Made by a program: the position numbers and the translations under genes. Shown here one piece after another: positions 22,375-34,531 of a stretch of DNA of 64,000 nt. Below the pieces are notes generated by a model. It did not search any database and was not told the DNA's origin. It saw only the letters and a list, made by a program, of their open reading frames with translations. Positions within the stretch are counted from its first letter, which is position 1, and each line of letters begins with the position of its first letter. This DNA comes from Myotis daubentonii (lineage: Eukaryota; Chordata; Mammalia; Chiroptera; Vespertilionidae), in the NCBI RefSeq assembly GCF_963259705.1, contig NC_081861.1:109274102-109338101 (forward strand). Reading direction: 5' to 3'.

Positions 22375-23770
22375 CTTTTTTAAAATTTATCTTTATAGTT
22401 GAAAGTAATACAGATGTACCTTTTTTTCCACATTGACCCCTTCTAGCCCTCACCTGCCCCCTACCCCAGGCCTTCACCACACTATTGTCTGTGTGTCCAT
22501 GGGTTAACTATATAGGCATATAAGTTCATTGCTTAATCTTTTCCCACACACCCAAACTGCCTCCCCTCTGAGATTCATCAGTCTGTTCCATGTTTCTATG
22601 TCTCTGGATCTATTTTGTTCATCAGTTTATTTTTTTTCTATTCCACATATGAGTGAGATCATGTAATACTTGTCTTTTGCTGACTGGCTTATTTCACTTA
22701 GCATAATATTTTCCAGGTCCTTTCACACTGTCTCAAAGGGTAAGATACCCTTCTTTTTTACTGATACATAGTATTCTATGGTATAAATGTGCCACAGCTT
22801 TTTTATCCACTCATCTACTGATAGGCATTTAGGCTGATTCCAGATCTTACCTACTATAAATTGAGCTGCTGCAATAGAAAATAGAGGTGCATACATACTT
22901 TATGATTGGTGTTTCGGGTTCTTTAGGATATATTCCTAGAAGTGGGGTCACTGGGTCAAAAGGAGTTCCATTTTTAATTTTTTTTAGGAAACTTCACACT
23001 GTTTTCCGTAATGGCTGCACCAGTCTTCATTTCCACCAACAGTGTACTAGGGTTCCTTTCTCTTCACATCCTCACCAGCACTTGTCATTTGCTAATTTGT
23101 TAGTGATGGACCTTCTGACAGGTGTGAGGTGATGTCTTATTGTTGTTTAATTGGCATCTATCTGACTTTAAGCATTTTTTCTTATGTCTCTTGGTCATCT
23201 GTATGTCTACTTTGGAGAAGTGTCTATATCTTTTGCCAATTTTTTAATTTTATTGTTTGTCATCCTTTTGTTAAATTGTATGAGTTCCTTATATATTTTA
23301 GATATTAATCCCTTATCAGATATATCATTGGCAAATATATTCTTCCATGTAGTGGATTCCCATTTCATTTGTGGATGGATCCTTTAGCTGTGCAGAAGCT
23401 TTATATTTTGATGTAGTTACATTTTTTAATTTTCTCCATAGTTTCCCTTGCCTTACGATATGTATCAGTAATCATATTGCTGTGAGAGATGTCTGAGATT
23501 TTGCTGCCTATGTTTTCTTCTAGGATTTTTATGGTTTTACAACTTACATTTAAGTCCTTTTTCCATTTTGAGTTTATTCTTGCGTAAGGTGTAAGTTGGT
23601 GGTGTAGCTTCATTTTTTACATGTACCTGTCTAATTTTCCCCAACACCATTTATTGAAGAGACTGTCTTGATTCCATTGTATGCTCTTGCCTCCTTTGTC
23701 AAGTATTAATTGAACATAATGGCTTGTGTTGATTTCTGGTGTCTCTGTTCTCTTCCATTGCTGAATAGAT
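22375..23770 (-). mobile_element. Bat L1, 5'-truncated, minus strand
   Basis: Begins with the antisense tail TTAAAATTTATCTTTATAG and the C-rich 3'UTR, then the antisense ORF2 C-terminus; a minus frame at 23401-23613 reads MKLHHQLTPYARINSK. Structure and length match the copy at 13089, with more decay. Confidence 0.85.
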
Positions 23771-25253
23771 TTATCTTTGGCTTTTTCTACAATAGAGCAC
23801 TGCTTAAGGAACGGGTGTCTCTTTCATATTTGTTACCTACATACTAAATGCTGAATTTAATTGAATGAGGGAAAATTACATACCTTTGGCCAGAGAGGGG
23901 GGAAAGTGGACAAAACTACGGAGCTATCTACTCCATCGCTTTCCAGGTTCCATATCTCTATGTCCTTTTCCTCTTCTTAGACGACTGCTGGGCTACTTTA
24001 TCTGAAATTATTCTCTATTTCCTGCAGAGTCCGAGCTAAGTTATGCCCCAAAAATGTTCCTTTTCATCTCAGTTTCTACAGAATTTAGATTTTTCATACT
24101 TTTGAAAATATGTCTGAACTATCTAGACTGCATGAAATGAACTTATATAAATTGAGTTGCTAATTGAACATGAAACATAATCTCTAGTCTCTTTTTCAAA
24201 CTTGCTCTTGAGGCTCCTCTATTTGAAACTCAATTTCCAAGGGCACTTGTATTGTGCAGTGCTAGGTTGGAAGCCTAGGAAATTTGTGATATATGCATAA
24301 GGATATTCCCCATACAGATCTATCAAGGGTTAATTCCACTTTTTATTTAGAATCCTGGTCTCTACTGTTTTCTATTCTAAAAAGTGGGAAAATTATACAT
24401 TACTCCTATTGACAACTTAATGCCAAAAAATTGTAAACAAATTAAAACTTTTATGGTGTCTATAGTTTTACAATGTCAATAATTTTGAAGCTAACATTAT
24501 TTTATAAAACTTCAAAAGGCTAGTTTTAAAATTTTAAATATGACTCCGCTTTTAATGCCAGGATGTGTTCCCTACCCTCCAAATGCATTCGTCATGCCAG
24601 ATTTTCAGCCTTGGAAATGAAAGTCTGTAAATTGGCCAAAAGCACCAGACATTCTTTGGCTATAAGTCTGCTACCTTTGCTGCACTGACAGCCCTAATTA
24701 GCTGATCCTGTGTGGTGTGCCAGTGCATATTGATCCTTTCACCCTTACGTTAATGAGTCTAAGCTTAATGATGGTTATATGTTGGGATTTAGTAACCAAT
24801 AGACAATAAATAGAGAGTCTCAAACTAAATTATATTGTACAACTGAATCAGGGCTTGTATGCCAAAGAATATGTAGTCTATTAATAATTCATAACATTCA
24901 AAATACATATTTAGGCAAAATAGAATCATTTGTTTAAATTCTACTCCCTCTTTTTTGAGTATACCACACATACCATGTAGAGTCCATTCAAATAATTTAA
25001 TAAACTAATTTTTTAGGTTTAAAATTCCCAAACATATTAAATTGTATTTATATTTTAAAGACAATTTTGTTTCTCCAAATCTTGCTGAACCTTGAAAATG
25101 AATATCGAACCATAACTGAATGATTCTAAAACTTCTCTAACTATTGCACTGTTCCTGAGAAACTAAAACTTATTAAAGATAACTAAGGAATATTTAGCCA
25201 TTAGTGCAGAATATATCATTATATTTTAAAACATCTGCCTGTTATATTGTTAT
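23771..25253. other. Single-copy intron DNA with a strong conserved-looking block
   Basis: The part at about 24545-24860 has balanced composition and TAAT-type homeodomain words (CCCTAATTAGCTGATCC, ACGTTAATGAGTC, CTTAATGATGG). This is the best visual candidate in the window for a conserved DACH2 intronic enhancer. The inference rests on sequence texture only. Confidence 0.4.
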
Positions 25254-25268
25254 AAAAATTGCAGCTAA

Positions 25269-25494
25269 GCCTAGCCGGTTTGGCTCAGTGGATAGAGCGT
25301 CAGTCTGCGGACACAAGGGTCCCAGGTTCGATTCCGGTCAAGGGCATGTACCTTGGTTGCAGGCACATCCCCAATAGGGCGTGTGCAGGAGGCAGCTGAT
25401 CAATGTTTCTCTCTTATCGATGTTTCTAATTCTCTATAACTCTCCCTTCCTCTCTGTAAAAAAAAATAAATAAAATAAAAAATATATATATATA
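25269..25494 (+). mobile_element. Ves SINE
   Basis: Head CCTAGCCGGTTTGGCTCAGTGG, B box GGTTCGATTCCGG, and a long tail of A-rich and TATATATATA sequence. Target repeat AAAAATTGCAGCTAA on both sides. Confidence 0.93.
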
Positions 25495-25573
25495 ATAAAA
25501 ATTGCAGCTAAATTTTTAATGTCTTGAGTATTTTTATGCAATGTTTTATTTCCTTCTTTGAAAAATACATTCA

Positions 25574-26613
25574 GATAGGAGGAAGATGGCGACCGGCAGG
25601 AAGGTACGGAGGGACAGAGTGTGAGAGCACAAGGAAGTGATAGAGGAGTGTGTGGACGTGTGTGGTGTGTGTATGTATGAGCTAGGGACAGTTAGATTCT
25701 GCAGGTCTTCTAAGGGGCTGCTAAACCGGGCAGTCTTAGATGGCGGAACCCCGCTTCCTGCGCGGACACTTCTGGGCAGCCAGCACAGGCACAGAGACCA
25801 CGCCATCTTGAGAAACAGAGCTGCTTGAGACTAGGATCCTGGTCTCAGCACCACCCAGTCTGGTCTCAGACGCAAACCAGGACCCTGCAGCCACTGGGGA
25901 CAGAGACCTGCAACCACAGCTACAAACCCACGGACACCAAGAGTCCAGAAATCCCGGTGGCAGATCCATAACAGAGCCCATCCCCCTCCCCGCAGACTCA
26001 TGGGCAGTGCCATAGTAACTGATAGACCCACCCCTTTCCCTGGCCTCAGTGCTGCTACAGGAACTTTAGCCTGGAAGTCCGCAAACACCGGGAACTGGTC
26101 CTGTATAGTGCGGGCCCCGGGACCCTGATTCTCCGGGCAGGAGGCAGCACCAAGCACCAGTGACTTGACTGTGTTTCTTATCACCTGCTCCTGAGATCCC
26201 TGACTCCCTGTGCATTCATACTAAGAGCCAGTGACTCAAATTCTTGGTGCATGGGCACACAGGGACCCTGATTCTCAATGTGAGGCTGTGCGAAGCAACA
26301 GAAACTCTGATACTGGATTCTTGGGGAACTCTGAGTCCTGGCACATGCTATGGGGCTCTGATTTTCAACACACGCCAGGGGGGGTCTCTGTTTCAGCACA
26401 GTGCAGGCAGGGTCCCTGATTCTAAGGGCGCACTTGCGGCCACATTGAGCTCTAGTAACACTGACTATGAGCGAGCCTGGTTCTCACCAACCCACCACAA
26501 CCACACATCTTAGTGTCAGAGCTCTTCAGTGACACTAAGGTGGGGTGAGGCTCCCACTGCACACGGCCCAGGCCCATGCAACTCGACGTTTGAACCAACT
26601 GGAGATAATTAGA
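25574..26613 (+). promoter_or_regulatory. L1 5'UTR / internal promoter region
   Basis: About 1.04 kb before the ORF1 start, GC-rich with an AAGATGGCG motif of the YY1-site type at position 12 of the element. No tandem monomers are visible. The presence of the full 5' end is unusual, since most L1 copies here are truncated. Confidence 0.7.
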
Positions 26614-27461
26614 ATGGGGAGACAACAAACCCCAAAGGAAAAAAAATATGAGGAGTCGCCAAGAAAGGAAATTAATGAAATTGAAGCATGCAATATGACA
26701 GAAAAAGAATTCAGAGTAATGGTTGTACAATTCATTCACTGGATGGATGAGAAAATCAACAACCTATGCAAGAATCAGGAAGAAATGAAAAGTGATATAG
26801 CTACAATCAAAAACACCATGGAAGGTTTCAACAGTAGACTAGAAGAAGCAGAGGACCGAATTAGTGAATTAGAAGATAAGGTAGAGAAACAAGCTCAATC
26901 TGAACAGCAACTGGAGAAAAAATTTAAAAAGCAGGAGAAGAGCCTAAGGGAGCTTTGGGACAACATGAAACAAAGTAACATACTCATAATAGGGCTACCA
27001 GAAGGACAATAGGAGCAGCAAGGATTAGAAAATCTATTTGAAGAAATAATGACAGAAAACTTCCCAGATATGGGGAAGAAAAAAGTTACACAAGTACAGA
27101 GAGTCCCAAGCAAGATGAACCCCAAAAGACCCACACCAAGACACGTCATAATAACGATGGCAAATGTACAAGACAAAGAGAGAATCTTGAAGGCTGCAAG
27201 AGAGAGACAGAGAGTTTCCTACAAAGGATCCCCCATCAGGTTATTAAATGATTTCTCAACAGAAACACATCAAGCTAGAAGGGAATAGAAGGAGGTATAC
27301 AAAGTGTTGTAAAGCAAAGGACTGAATCCAAGAATACTCTATCCAGCAAGACTATCAATCAAAATTGAAGGGGAAATCAGGAGCTTTGCAGACAAAGAAA
27401 GGCTAAGGAGTTTATCACTACGAAGCCAGCAATACAAGAAATGCTAAAGGGAATGCTGTAA
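26614..27461 (+). pseudogene. L1 ORF1 (nucleic-acid chaperone), inactivated
   Basis: The start MGRQQTPKEKK fits bat L1 ORF1p. Domain order is visible: an acidic/coiled-coil stretch with NSRLEEAEDRISELEDK and KQAQSEQQLEKKFKKQ heptads, then an RRM-type block (SNILIIGLPEG), then the C-terminal domain (MNPKRPTPRHVII, DKERILKAARE, RLLNDFSTETHQARRE). In-frame stops interrupt it at 27010-27012 and at 27286-27288 (where a conserved Trp codon TGG is TAG), and a further TAA follows near 27310. The overall length is not a multiple of three, showing at least one frameshift. In active relatives it forms trimers that coat L1 RNA. I consider it dead. Confidence 0.93.
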
Positions 27462-28548
27462 AAAGAAGAAATATAAAGGTAAGAAAGAACACAGGCACAA
27501 GAATAGAAATGACTACAAGCAAGTAGCTTTCAATAATAACTTTAAATGTAAACGGACTAAATGCTCCAATAAAAAGACATCGAGTGGCTGAATGGATAAA
27601 AAGACATGACACATATATATGCTGTCTACAAGAGACCCACCTCAAAACAAAGGACTCACACAGACTGAAAGTGAAGGGATGGAAAAATATCTTTCAGGCA
27701 AATGGAAATGAAAAAAAAGCTGGGGTAGCAATACTTATATCTGACAAAATAGACCTCAAAGTGAAGGCCATAACAAGAGATAAGGAAGGCCACTTCATAA
27801 TACTAAAGGGATCGATACAACAAGAGGATATAACCCTTATAAACATATATACACCCAATGCAGGAGCACCTAAATACATAAAAATCCTCCTGGAAAATAA
27901 CAAGGGAGAGATCAACAACACAATCATCGTAGGGGACTTAAACACACCACTGACATCACTGGATAAATCCTCTAGAAAAAAAATCAGCAAAGAAACAGCA
28001 ATCCTAAATGACTCACTAGATCAGATGGACTTAATTGACATCTTCAGAACATTTCACCCCAAAGCCACGGAATATACGTTCTACTCAAGTGCACGTGGAA
28101 CATTTTAAAAAATAGACCACACATTGGATCACAACCAAAGTCTCCCAAAATTCAAGAAGATAGAAATCATACCAAGCATCTTCTCAGACCACAATGGCAT
28201 AATATTAGAAATAAATCACAATAAAAAGAATCCAAAAAACTCAAACACTTGGAAGCTGAATAGCATGTTACTAAGTAATGATTGGGTTACCAGTGAGATC
28301 AAAGAAGAAATTAAAAACACCCTGGAAACTAATGACAATAACAGCACAACAATCCAAAATCTATAAGACACACTGAAAGAAGTCCTGAGAGGGAAGTTTA
28401 TAGCACTACAGACCTACCTCAAAAAACAAGAAAAAATGATAGTAAATCAACTAACTCAAAGAATTAGAAAGAGAACAAAAAGAAAAGCCCAGAGTGAGCA
28501 GAAGGAAGGAGATAATAAAGATCAGAGCAGAAATAAATGACATAGACA

Positions 28549-28600
28549 CCAAAAAAAAAAAAAAAAACAAAAACAAAAAAAACAAACAAACAAAAAACAC
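28549..28600 (+). repeat. A-rich microsatellite inside L1 ORF2
   Basis: A long A run followed by CAAAAACAAAAAAAACAAACAAACAAA expands an A-rich codon stretch of ORF2. Confidence 0.85.
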
Positions 28601-30325
28601 CTATACAAAAGATCAATGAAACCAGGAGCTAGTTCTTTGAAAGGATAAACAAGATTGATGAGCCTCTAGCCAGGCTCACTAATAAGCAAAGAAAGAGGAC
28701 TCAAATAAACAAAATCAGAAATGAAAGAGGCTAAATAACAACAGACCCCTCAGAAATTCAAAGAATTGTTAAAAAATACTATGAACAACTCTATTCTAAC
28801 AAATAGACAACCTGGAGGAAATGGACATATTCCTAGAAAAATACAATCTTACAAAACTCAATCTGGAAGATTCTAAAAATCTCAATAGGCCAATACCTAT
28901 GGAAGAAATTGAAGCAGTCATCAAAAAGCTCTCAGCAAACAAAGCCCATGCCAGATGGCTTCACAGGGAAGTTTTACCAAACATTCAAAGAAGAACTAAA
29001 ACATATCCTCTTCAGACCATTCCAAAAAATTCAAGAGGAAGGAACACTTCCCAGCTCATTCTATGAAGCCAGCATCACCCTAATACCAAAATCAGATAGA
29101 GACAACACAATGAAAGGCAATTTTAGGCCAATATCCCTCATGAACATAGATGCCAAAATACTCAACAAAATTTTAGCAAATTGGATCCAGCAATATATCA
29201 GAAAGATCATACACCATGACCAAGTAGGATTTATCCCGGGGATGCAAGGATGGTACAATATCCGCAAATCAATAAACATGATACATCACATAAACAAATT
29301 GAGAGATAAAAATCACATAGTCATATCAATTGATGCAGAAAAAGCATGTGAAAAAATTCAACACCCTTTCTTGATAAAAAAAACTCTCAGCAAGGTAGGA
29401 ATAGAAGGATCATACCTCAACATAATAAAATCCATATATGACAAACCCACAGCCAACATTATAATCAATGGGCAAAACTAAAACCATTTCCCCTAAAAAC
29501 AGGAACAAGACAGGGATGCCCCCTCTCACCACTCCTGTTCAACATAGTACTGGAAGTACTAGCCATTGCAATCAGACAAGGAGAAGAAATAAAAGGCATC
29601 CAAATTGGAAAAGAAGAAGTAAAACTGTCCTTATTTGCAGATGACATGATACTGTACATAGAAAACCCTAAAGACTCCATCCAAAAATTATTAGACTTAA
29701 ATGAATTCGGGAATGTAGCAGGATACAAAATTAATGCCAAGAAATCTAAGGTATTTCTTTACACCAATAGTGAACTTGCAAAAAGGGAGACTAAAAAAGA
29801 AATCCCATTTACCATCACACCAAAAGAATTAAGATACCTAGGAATAAACTTAACAAAGGAGGTAAAATATATGCAAAAAACTACAGGACACTGAAAAAAG
29901 AGATAGAAGAAGACATGAACAGGTGGAAGAACATACCATGTCCATGGACTAGTAGAATCAAAATCATCAAAATGTCCATACTACCCAAAGCAATCTATAG
30001 ATTCAATGCAATCCCCATTAAATTACCAACAGAATATTTCACAGATCTAGAATGAACATTTCAAAAATTGATTTGGAATAAAAAAAGACCTCAAATAGCT
30101 GCAGCAATCCTGAGAAAGAAGAACAAAGTAGGTGGGATCTCAATACCAGATATCAAACTGTATTACAAAGCCACTGTTCTTAAAACAGCTTGGTACTGGC
30201 ACAAGAACAGACATATAGATCAATGGAATAGAATAGAGAACCCAGAAATTGACCCAAACCACTATGCCCAATTAATATTCAACAAAGGAGGCAAGAGCAC
30301 ACAATGGAGTCAAGACAGTCTCTTC

Positions 30326-30495
30326 AGCCGAAACCGGTTCGATTCCGGTCAAGGGCATGTACCTTGGTTGCGGGCACATCCCCAGTGGGGAGTGTGCAGG
30401 AGACAGCTGGTCGATGTTTCTCTCTCATCGATGTTTCTAACTCTCTCTCTCCTTACCTCTCTGTAAAAACTCAATAAAATATATTAAAAAAAAAA
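30326..30495 (+). mobile_element. Ves SINE with internal head deletion, inside L1 ORF2
   Basis: Flanks are CAGTCTCTTCAG and CAGTGTCTTCAG. The head jumps from GCCGAAACCGGTT directly to CGATTCCGGTCAAGG, so the A box and intervening tRNA-like segment (about 50 bases) are missing. The breakpoint is at a GGTT word that occurs at both ends of the missing part in intact copies. The L1 reading resumes after it (AGTAAATGGTGTTGGG). Confidence 0.92.
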
Positions 30496-31716
30496 CAGTG
30501 TCTTCAGTAAATGGTGTTGGGAAAATTGGACAGATACATGCAAAAAGATGAAACTAGACCAACAACTCACACCATACACAAAAATAAATTCCAAATGAAT
30601 AAAGGACTTAAATGTATGATGGGAAGCCATAAAAATACTAGAGGAATCCAAAGGCAACAAAATCTCAGACATATGCCGAAGCATTTTCTTCATTGATACT
30701 GCTCCTAGGGCTTTTGAAACTAAAGAGAAAATAAACAAATTGGACTACATCGAAATAAAAAGCTTCTGCACAGCAAACAAACCATCAACAAAACAACAAG
30801 AAAGCCCACTGCATGGGAGAACATATTTGCCAATGATATCACCGATAAGGGTTTAATCTCCAACGTTTAAATGGAACTCATGCAAATTAACAAAAGGAAG
30901 ATAAACAATCCAATTAAAAAATGGGCAAAGGACCTAAATAGACTCTTTTTGAAAAAGAACATACAGAAGGCCAAAAGACATATGAAAACATGCTCAAAGT
31001 CACTAATTATATGAGAGATGCAAATCAAAATGACAATGCAGTATCATCTCACACCTGTCAGAATGGCTATCATCAACAAATCAACAAACAACAAGTGTTG
31101 GAGAGGATGTGGAGAAAAAGGAACCCTCATGCACTGCTGGTGGGAATGCAGACTGGTACAGCCACTGTGGAGAATAGTATGGAGTTTCCTCAAAAAACTA
31201 AAAATGGAACTCCCATTTGACCCAGTGATCCCACTTCTAGGAATATATCCCAAGAAGCCAGAAACACCGATCAGAAAGGATATATGCACCCCTATGTTCA
31301 TAGCAACACAATTCACCATAGATAAGATTTGGAAACAGCCTAAGTGCCCATCAGCAGATTAGTGGATTTAAAAACTGTAGTACATGTACACAATGGAATA
31401 CTAAGCTGTGGTAAAAATAAGGAAATCTTGCCATTTGCAACAGCATGGATGGAACTGGAGAGCATTATGCTAAGTGAAATAAGCCAGTCAGAGAAAGATA
31501 AATACCGCATGATCTCACTCATTTGTGGAATATAGAGAACAACATAGACTGATGAACAGGGACAGACCCAAAGACAGAGAAACAGCAACAGACTATCAAT
31601 CCCCAGAGGGAAAGTAGGGGAGGGTGGGGGTAAGGGGAAGAGATCAACCAAGAGACTTGTATGCATGTATATAAGCCAAACCAATGGACACGGACAACAG
31701 GGGGATGAGAGTATGA

Positions 31717-31757
31717 GTGCGGCGGGGGGTGGGGGTGGGGGTGGGGGGTTAATGGGG
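31717..31757 (+). other. G-rich tract in the L1 3'UTR
   Basis: GGCGGGGGGTGGGGGTGGGGGTGGGG has more than four G runs and could form a G-quadruplex on the plus (L1 sense) strand, a recurring feature of mammalian L1 3'UTRs. Confidence 0.75.
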
Positions 31758-31826
31758 GGATGAGGACACATTTGTAATACCTTAACCAATAAAGAATTTT
31801 TTTTAAAAAAAATAAAAATACATTCA

Positions 31827-32573
31827 AAAGGATGATCTGTAATCAGAACTAACTAGCAGGTATGTTTTGTTTGTTTTGTTACTATCTTTCTAGGGTGCAT
31901 TAAAAGGCCATTTGGCAAGCTAATTAGTAATGCTTCTTGATCACTTGAAATGTTAGTGTATATCTTAACTACACTTAAGCATACTTTGTTAAAAAAAATA
32001 GTGGCTTTTTCAACCAGTAAATTTATTTTAATTATTTATACACAATGTCTCTTTTTCCTTGGTTTTATAATTGGATACTTCTTTATCTAGGACCCAGTCA
32101 TAGAGTTGAGACCATGTGTTTCACACTCAGAAATCTCTCTGTATGTCTGACTCCATTCTGTCATGCCTTATATGGTTCTCTTGAATTTATTCTTTTATGA
32201 TATAATAAACATTTAATATAAAAAATGAGCTACTAAAAGGATGTGTTCCTTTCTTTATTCAGGAAAACAGAAGAGCTTTATTTCTAATGTACTAGAAAAA
32301 TTGTTCCAGCTGGTTAGATAGAGGTTGGATATCGAGGTGTAAAAAAATGACCTAGGAAGTTCTATTTAATTGTGGCATTTTCCTTGTATTTGAATTAGGT
32401 ATATTTTCATTACCATAAGCCCATTGCTTTTAGCATCTTTTTTTCTGAAAATTAAACAAGTGTTGACAATCATATTGGATGCAATAATTCTGCCTTTTCC
32501 ACTAGAATTGTTATTTTCAGTTGTGGTATTAGGCCTTATATATTTGTTCCTCTTTTCAGTGATTGACTTCAAA
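31827..32573. other. AT-rich intron DNA
   Basis: No feature recognised. Confidence 0.4.
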
Positions 32574-32575
32574 TA

Positions 32576-32856
32576 CAGTGGGGCCTTGACTTACGAGTTT
32601 AAATCGTTCCGTGATGGAGCTCATAACTCAAATTATTCGTATGTCAAATCAGGCTGATTGTGTGGCTTTCACTGTGACGTTCACTCTGCCAACTAGCGGT
32701 GGGTTATCTGAAGATACCCCAACTAGCGGTGGGGTATCTGAAGCTGGCTCATAACCCGAATTTTAGCTCGCAACTCAAAGCAAAAAATCATCCGAGAGAC
32801 AGCTAGTATCTCGAAAAACTCGTTAGTCAGGACACTCATAAGTCAAGGCCCCACTG
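32576..32856. mobile_element. Tc1/mariner (Tigger-like) MITE
   Basis: Terminal inverted repeats CAGTGGGGCCTTGACTTACG and CATAAGTCAAGGCCCCACTG, flanked by TA on both sides. The core carries a 30-bp tandem duplication (AACTAGCGGTGGG...TATCTGAAG at about 32689-32743). Non-autonomous, 281 bp. Confidence 0.92.
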
Positions 32857-33260
32857 TATAGGACATTATTTTTCCACTCTTTTTTCTCTTCAGACATCAA
32901 TTTGTTTTTTTTTTCTTCCTTTGTTTTTCAGTCTCACCCTCACTTTCAAGAAAACCCTACCAGAGTTAGCCTCTATGATTTATATTTTTTAAAAGACTTG
33001 CTTTTAAAAAAGGAACCTAGATACAAAGGTGGCTTCCCTGTCTAATTGCAATTGGGACATTTTCTTTGAAGGCTTTTCTACTTCATGACCCACACAGGTC
33101 GCTCACTACAAATCGTGGCTAGTTTAGTAAGCCTGACCTTGAAATGACTACTTTCTCAGTTCTTTTCATGAAGTGCCACATTCTGCTCATCATAGTCAAA
33201 GCAGTGTGCACATTCACAATAAAAAACTTCAGTTAAAATATTTATATTAAAACAAAGGCT
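32857..33260. other. Intron DNA without recognised features
   Basis: AT-rich with a poly-T run near 32905. Nothing assignable. Confidence 0.4.
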
Positions 33261-33860
33261 ACTCGTATATAACAAAAGACAAAGTCAGACACAGCAATTC
33301 CCCTTCTGGGTTTTTATCCAAAGAAATCCAAAACTCTAATTCAAAAGGACCTATTTACTCCTATGTTCAGTGCAGCACTATTTACAGGAGCCAAGACATG
33401 GAAACAACTCAAGTGCCCATTGATAGAAGAATTGATAAAAAGATGTGGCTGTAGATACAATGGACTATTACTCAGCCAAAAAAAAAAAGAATGAAATCTT
33501 GCCATTTGCTACAACCAGAGGGCATTATGTTAAGGGATATAAGTCAGATGGAGAAAGACAAATATCATATTATTTCACTTACATGTGGAATCTAAAAAAC
33601 AAAATAAATATAGAAACAGAAGAAAAACAAACTCATAGATGTAAAGAAGATTTTGATGATTGCCGTATGGGATGGGGATTGGAGAATGGGCGAAAAAGGG
33701 GAAGGCTTTATGCTGTGCAAATTGCTAGTTATAAAAAAGTTGCAGGGTATAAAGTACAGCCCAACAAATTTAGTCATTAATGCAATAACCACGTACAGTG
33801 CCAGATGGGGTACTAGTCTTATCAGGGTGATCACTTTATTAGTTATATAAATGTATAAAC
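33261..33860 (+). mobile_element. L1 3' end, plus strand
   Basis: ORF2 end and 3'UTR text: CAGCAATTCCCCTTCTGGG, CAAGTGCCCATTGATAGAAG and GTCAGATGGAGAAAGACAAATATC. Broken frames. Confidence 0.8.
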
Positions 33861-34530
33861 ATTGGAGTTACCTCCTAAAAATAAAAATGGAACTGCCTTA
33901 TGACCCAGTGATTCAACTTCTGGGAATTTATATGAAGAAACACAAAACACTAATTTAAAAGAATATATGCACCCTTATGTTCATTGCAGCATTGTTTACA
34001 ATAGTCAAGATTTGGAAGCATCTTTAGATGAGTGGATAAAGCACCTATGGTACATTTACACAATGCAATACTACTTGGCCATAAAAAGAAAATTTTACTC
34101 TTTGCAACAGCATGGATTGTTCTGGAGAACATTATGCTAAATGAAATAAGCCAGTCAGAGAAAGACTAGTACCATGTGATTTCACTCATATGTGGAATCT
34201 AATGAACAAACTGAACTAACAAGCAAAATAGAGACAGACTCGGAGACACAAAGCAGGCTGAAAGCTCTGTGGTGGAGGGGGAACGTTAGGCGGCATAGAG
34301 GGATTGAACAAAAAAGAAAAAGAGAAATAATTCATAGACACAGACAACAGTTTAGTGATGGTGGGGGTGCATGGATGGAGGGGGTGTATATTACAGATGG
34401 AAAAAATAAAATGAAATGCATTTGTAAAAAAATAAGTAAAAATATGAAATAAATGTTTAATCACTCTGTTGTATACCTGAAACTAATATAATTTTGTATG
34501 TAAACTAATTAAAAATAAAAATTATTTTAA
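33861..34530 (+). mobile_element. Second L1 3' end, plus strand
   Basis: A separate L1 piece repeats the same ORF2 end (TGACCCAGTGATTCAACTTCTGG, AAATAAGCCAGTCAGAGAAAG) and ends CTGAAACTAATATAATTTTGTATG plus an A-rich tail. Confidence 0.8.
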
Positions 34531-34531
34531 A

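Larger units (their letters stand above)
27509..31617 (+). pseudogene. L1 ORF2 (endonuclease-reverse transcriptase), inactivated
   Basis: Domains are recognisable in order. The AP-like endonuclease (27540-28200) has TLNVNGLN, LQETHLK, GDLNTPL and FSDHNGI. The reverse transcriptase has [20 protein letters not shown] (about 29080), [29 protein letters not shown] and [11 protein letters not shown] (about 29620-29655). The C-terminal zinc-knuckle-like region has [17 protein letters not shown] (31115-31165). Damage is extensive: a TAG at codon 6 of the likely start, a TAA at 28106, several frame changes, an A-rich microsatellite at about 28549-28600 and a SINE at 30326-30495. In motif A, the usual AFDK is replaced by ACEK, itself an unusual change. 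Confidence 0.93.
25574..31813 (+). mobile_element. Near full-length L1 with target duplications
   Basis: A 6.2-kb LINE-1 bounded by the 13-bp repeat AAAAATACATTCA (25561-25573 and 31814-31826). It has a GC-rich 5'UTR starting GATAGGAGGAAGATGGCG, ORF1 from 26614, ORF2 from about 27509, and a G-rich 3'UTR ending TAACCAATAAAGAATTTTTTT. It encodes RNA-binding ORF1p and an endonuclease/reverse-transcriptase ORF2p in intact relatives. Here both frames are interrupted, and a Ves SINE is inserted in ORF2, so it cannot move autonomously. It lies in the same orientation as DACH2. Confidence 0.96.

Noticed and set aside
31339..31789. A proline-rich minus-strand frame
   Set aside because: It is the antisense of the G-rich L1 3'UTR.
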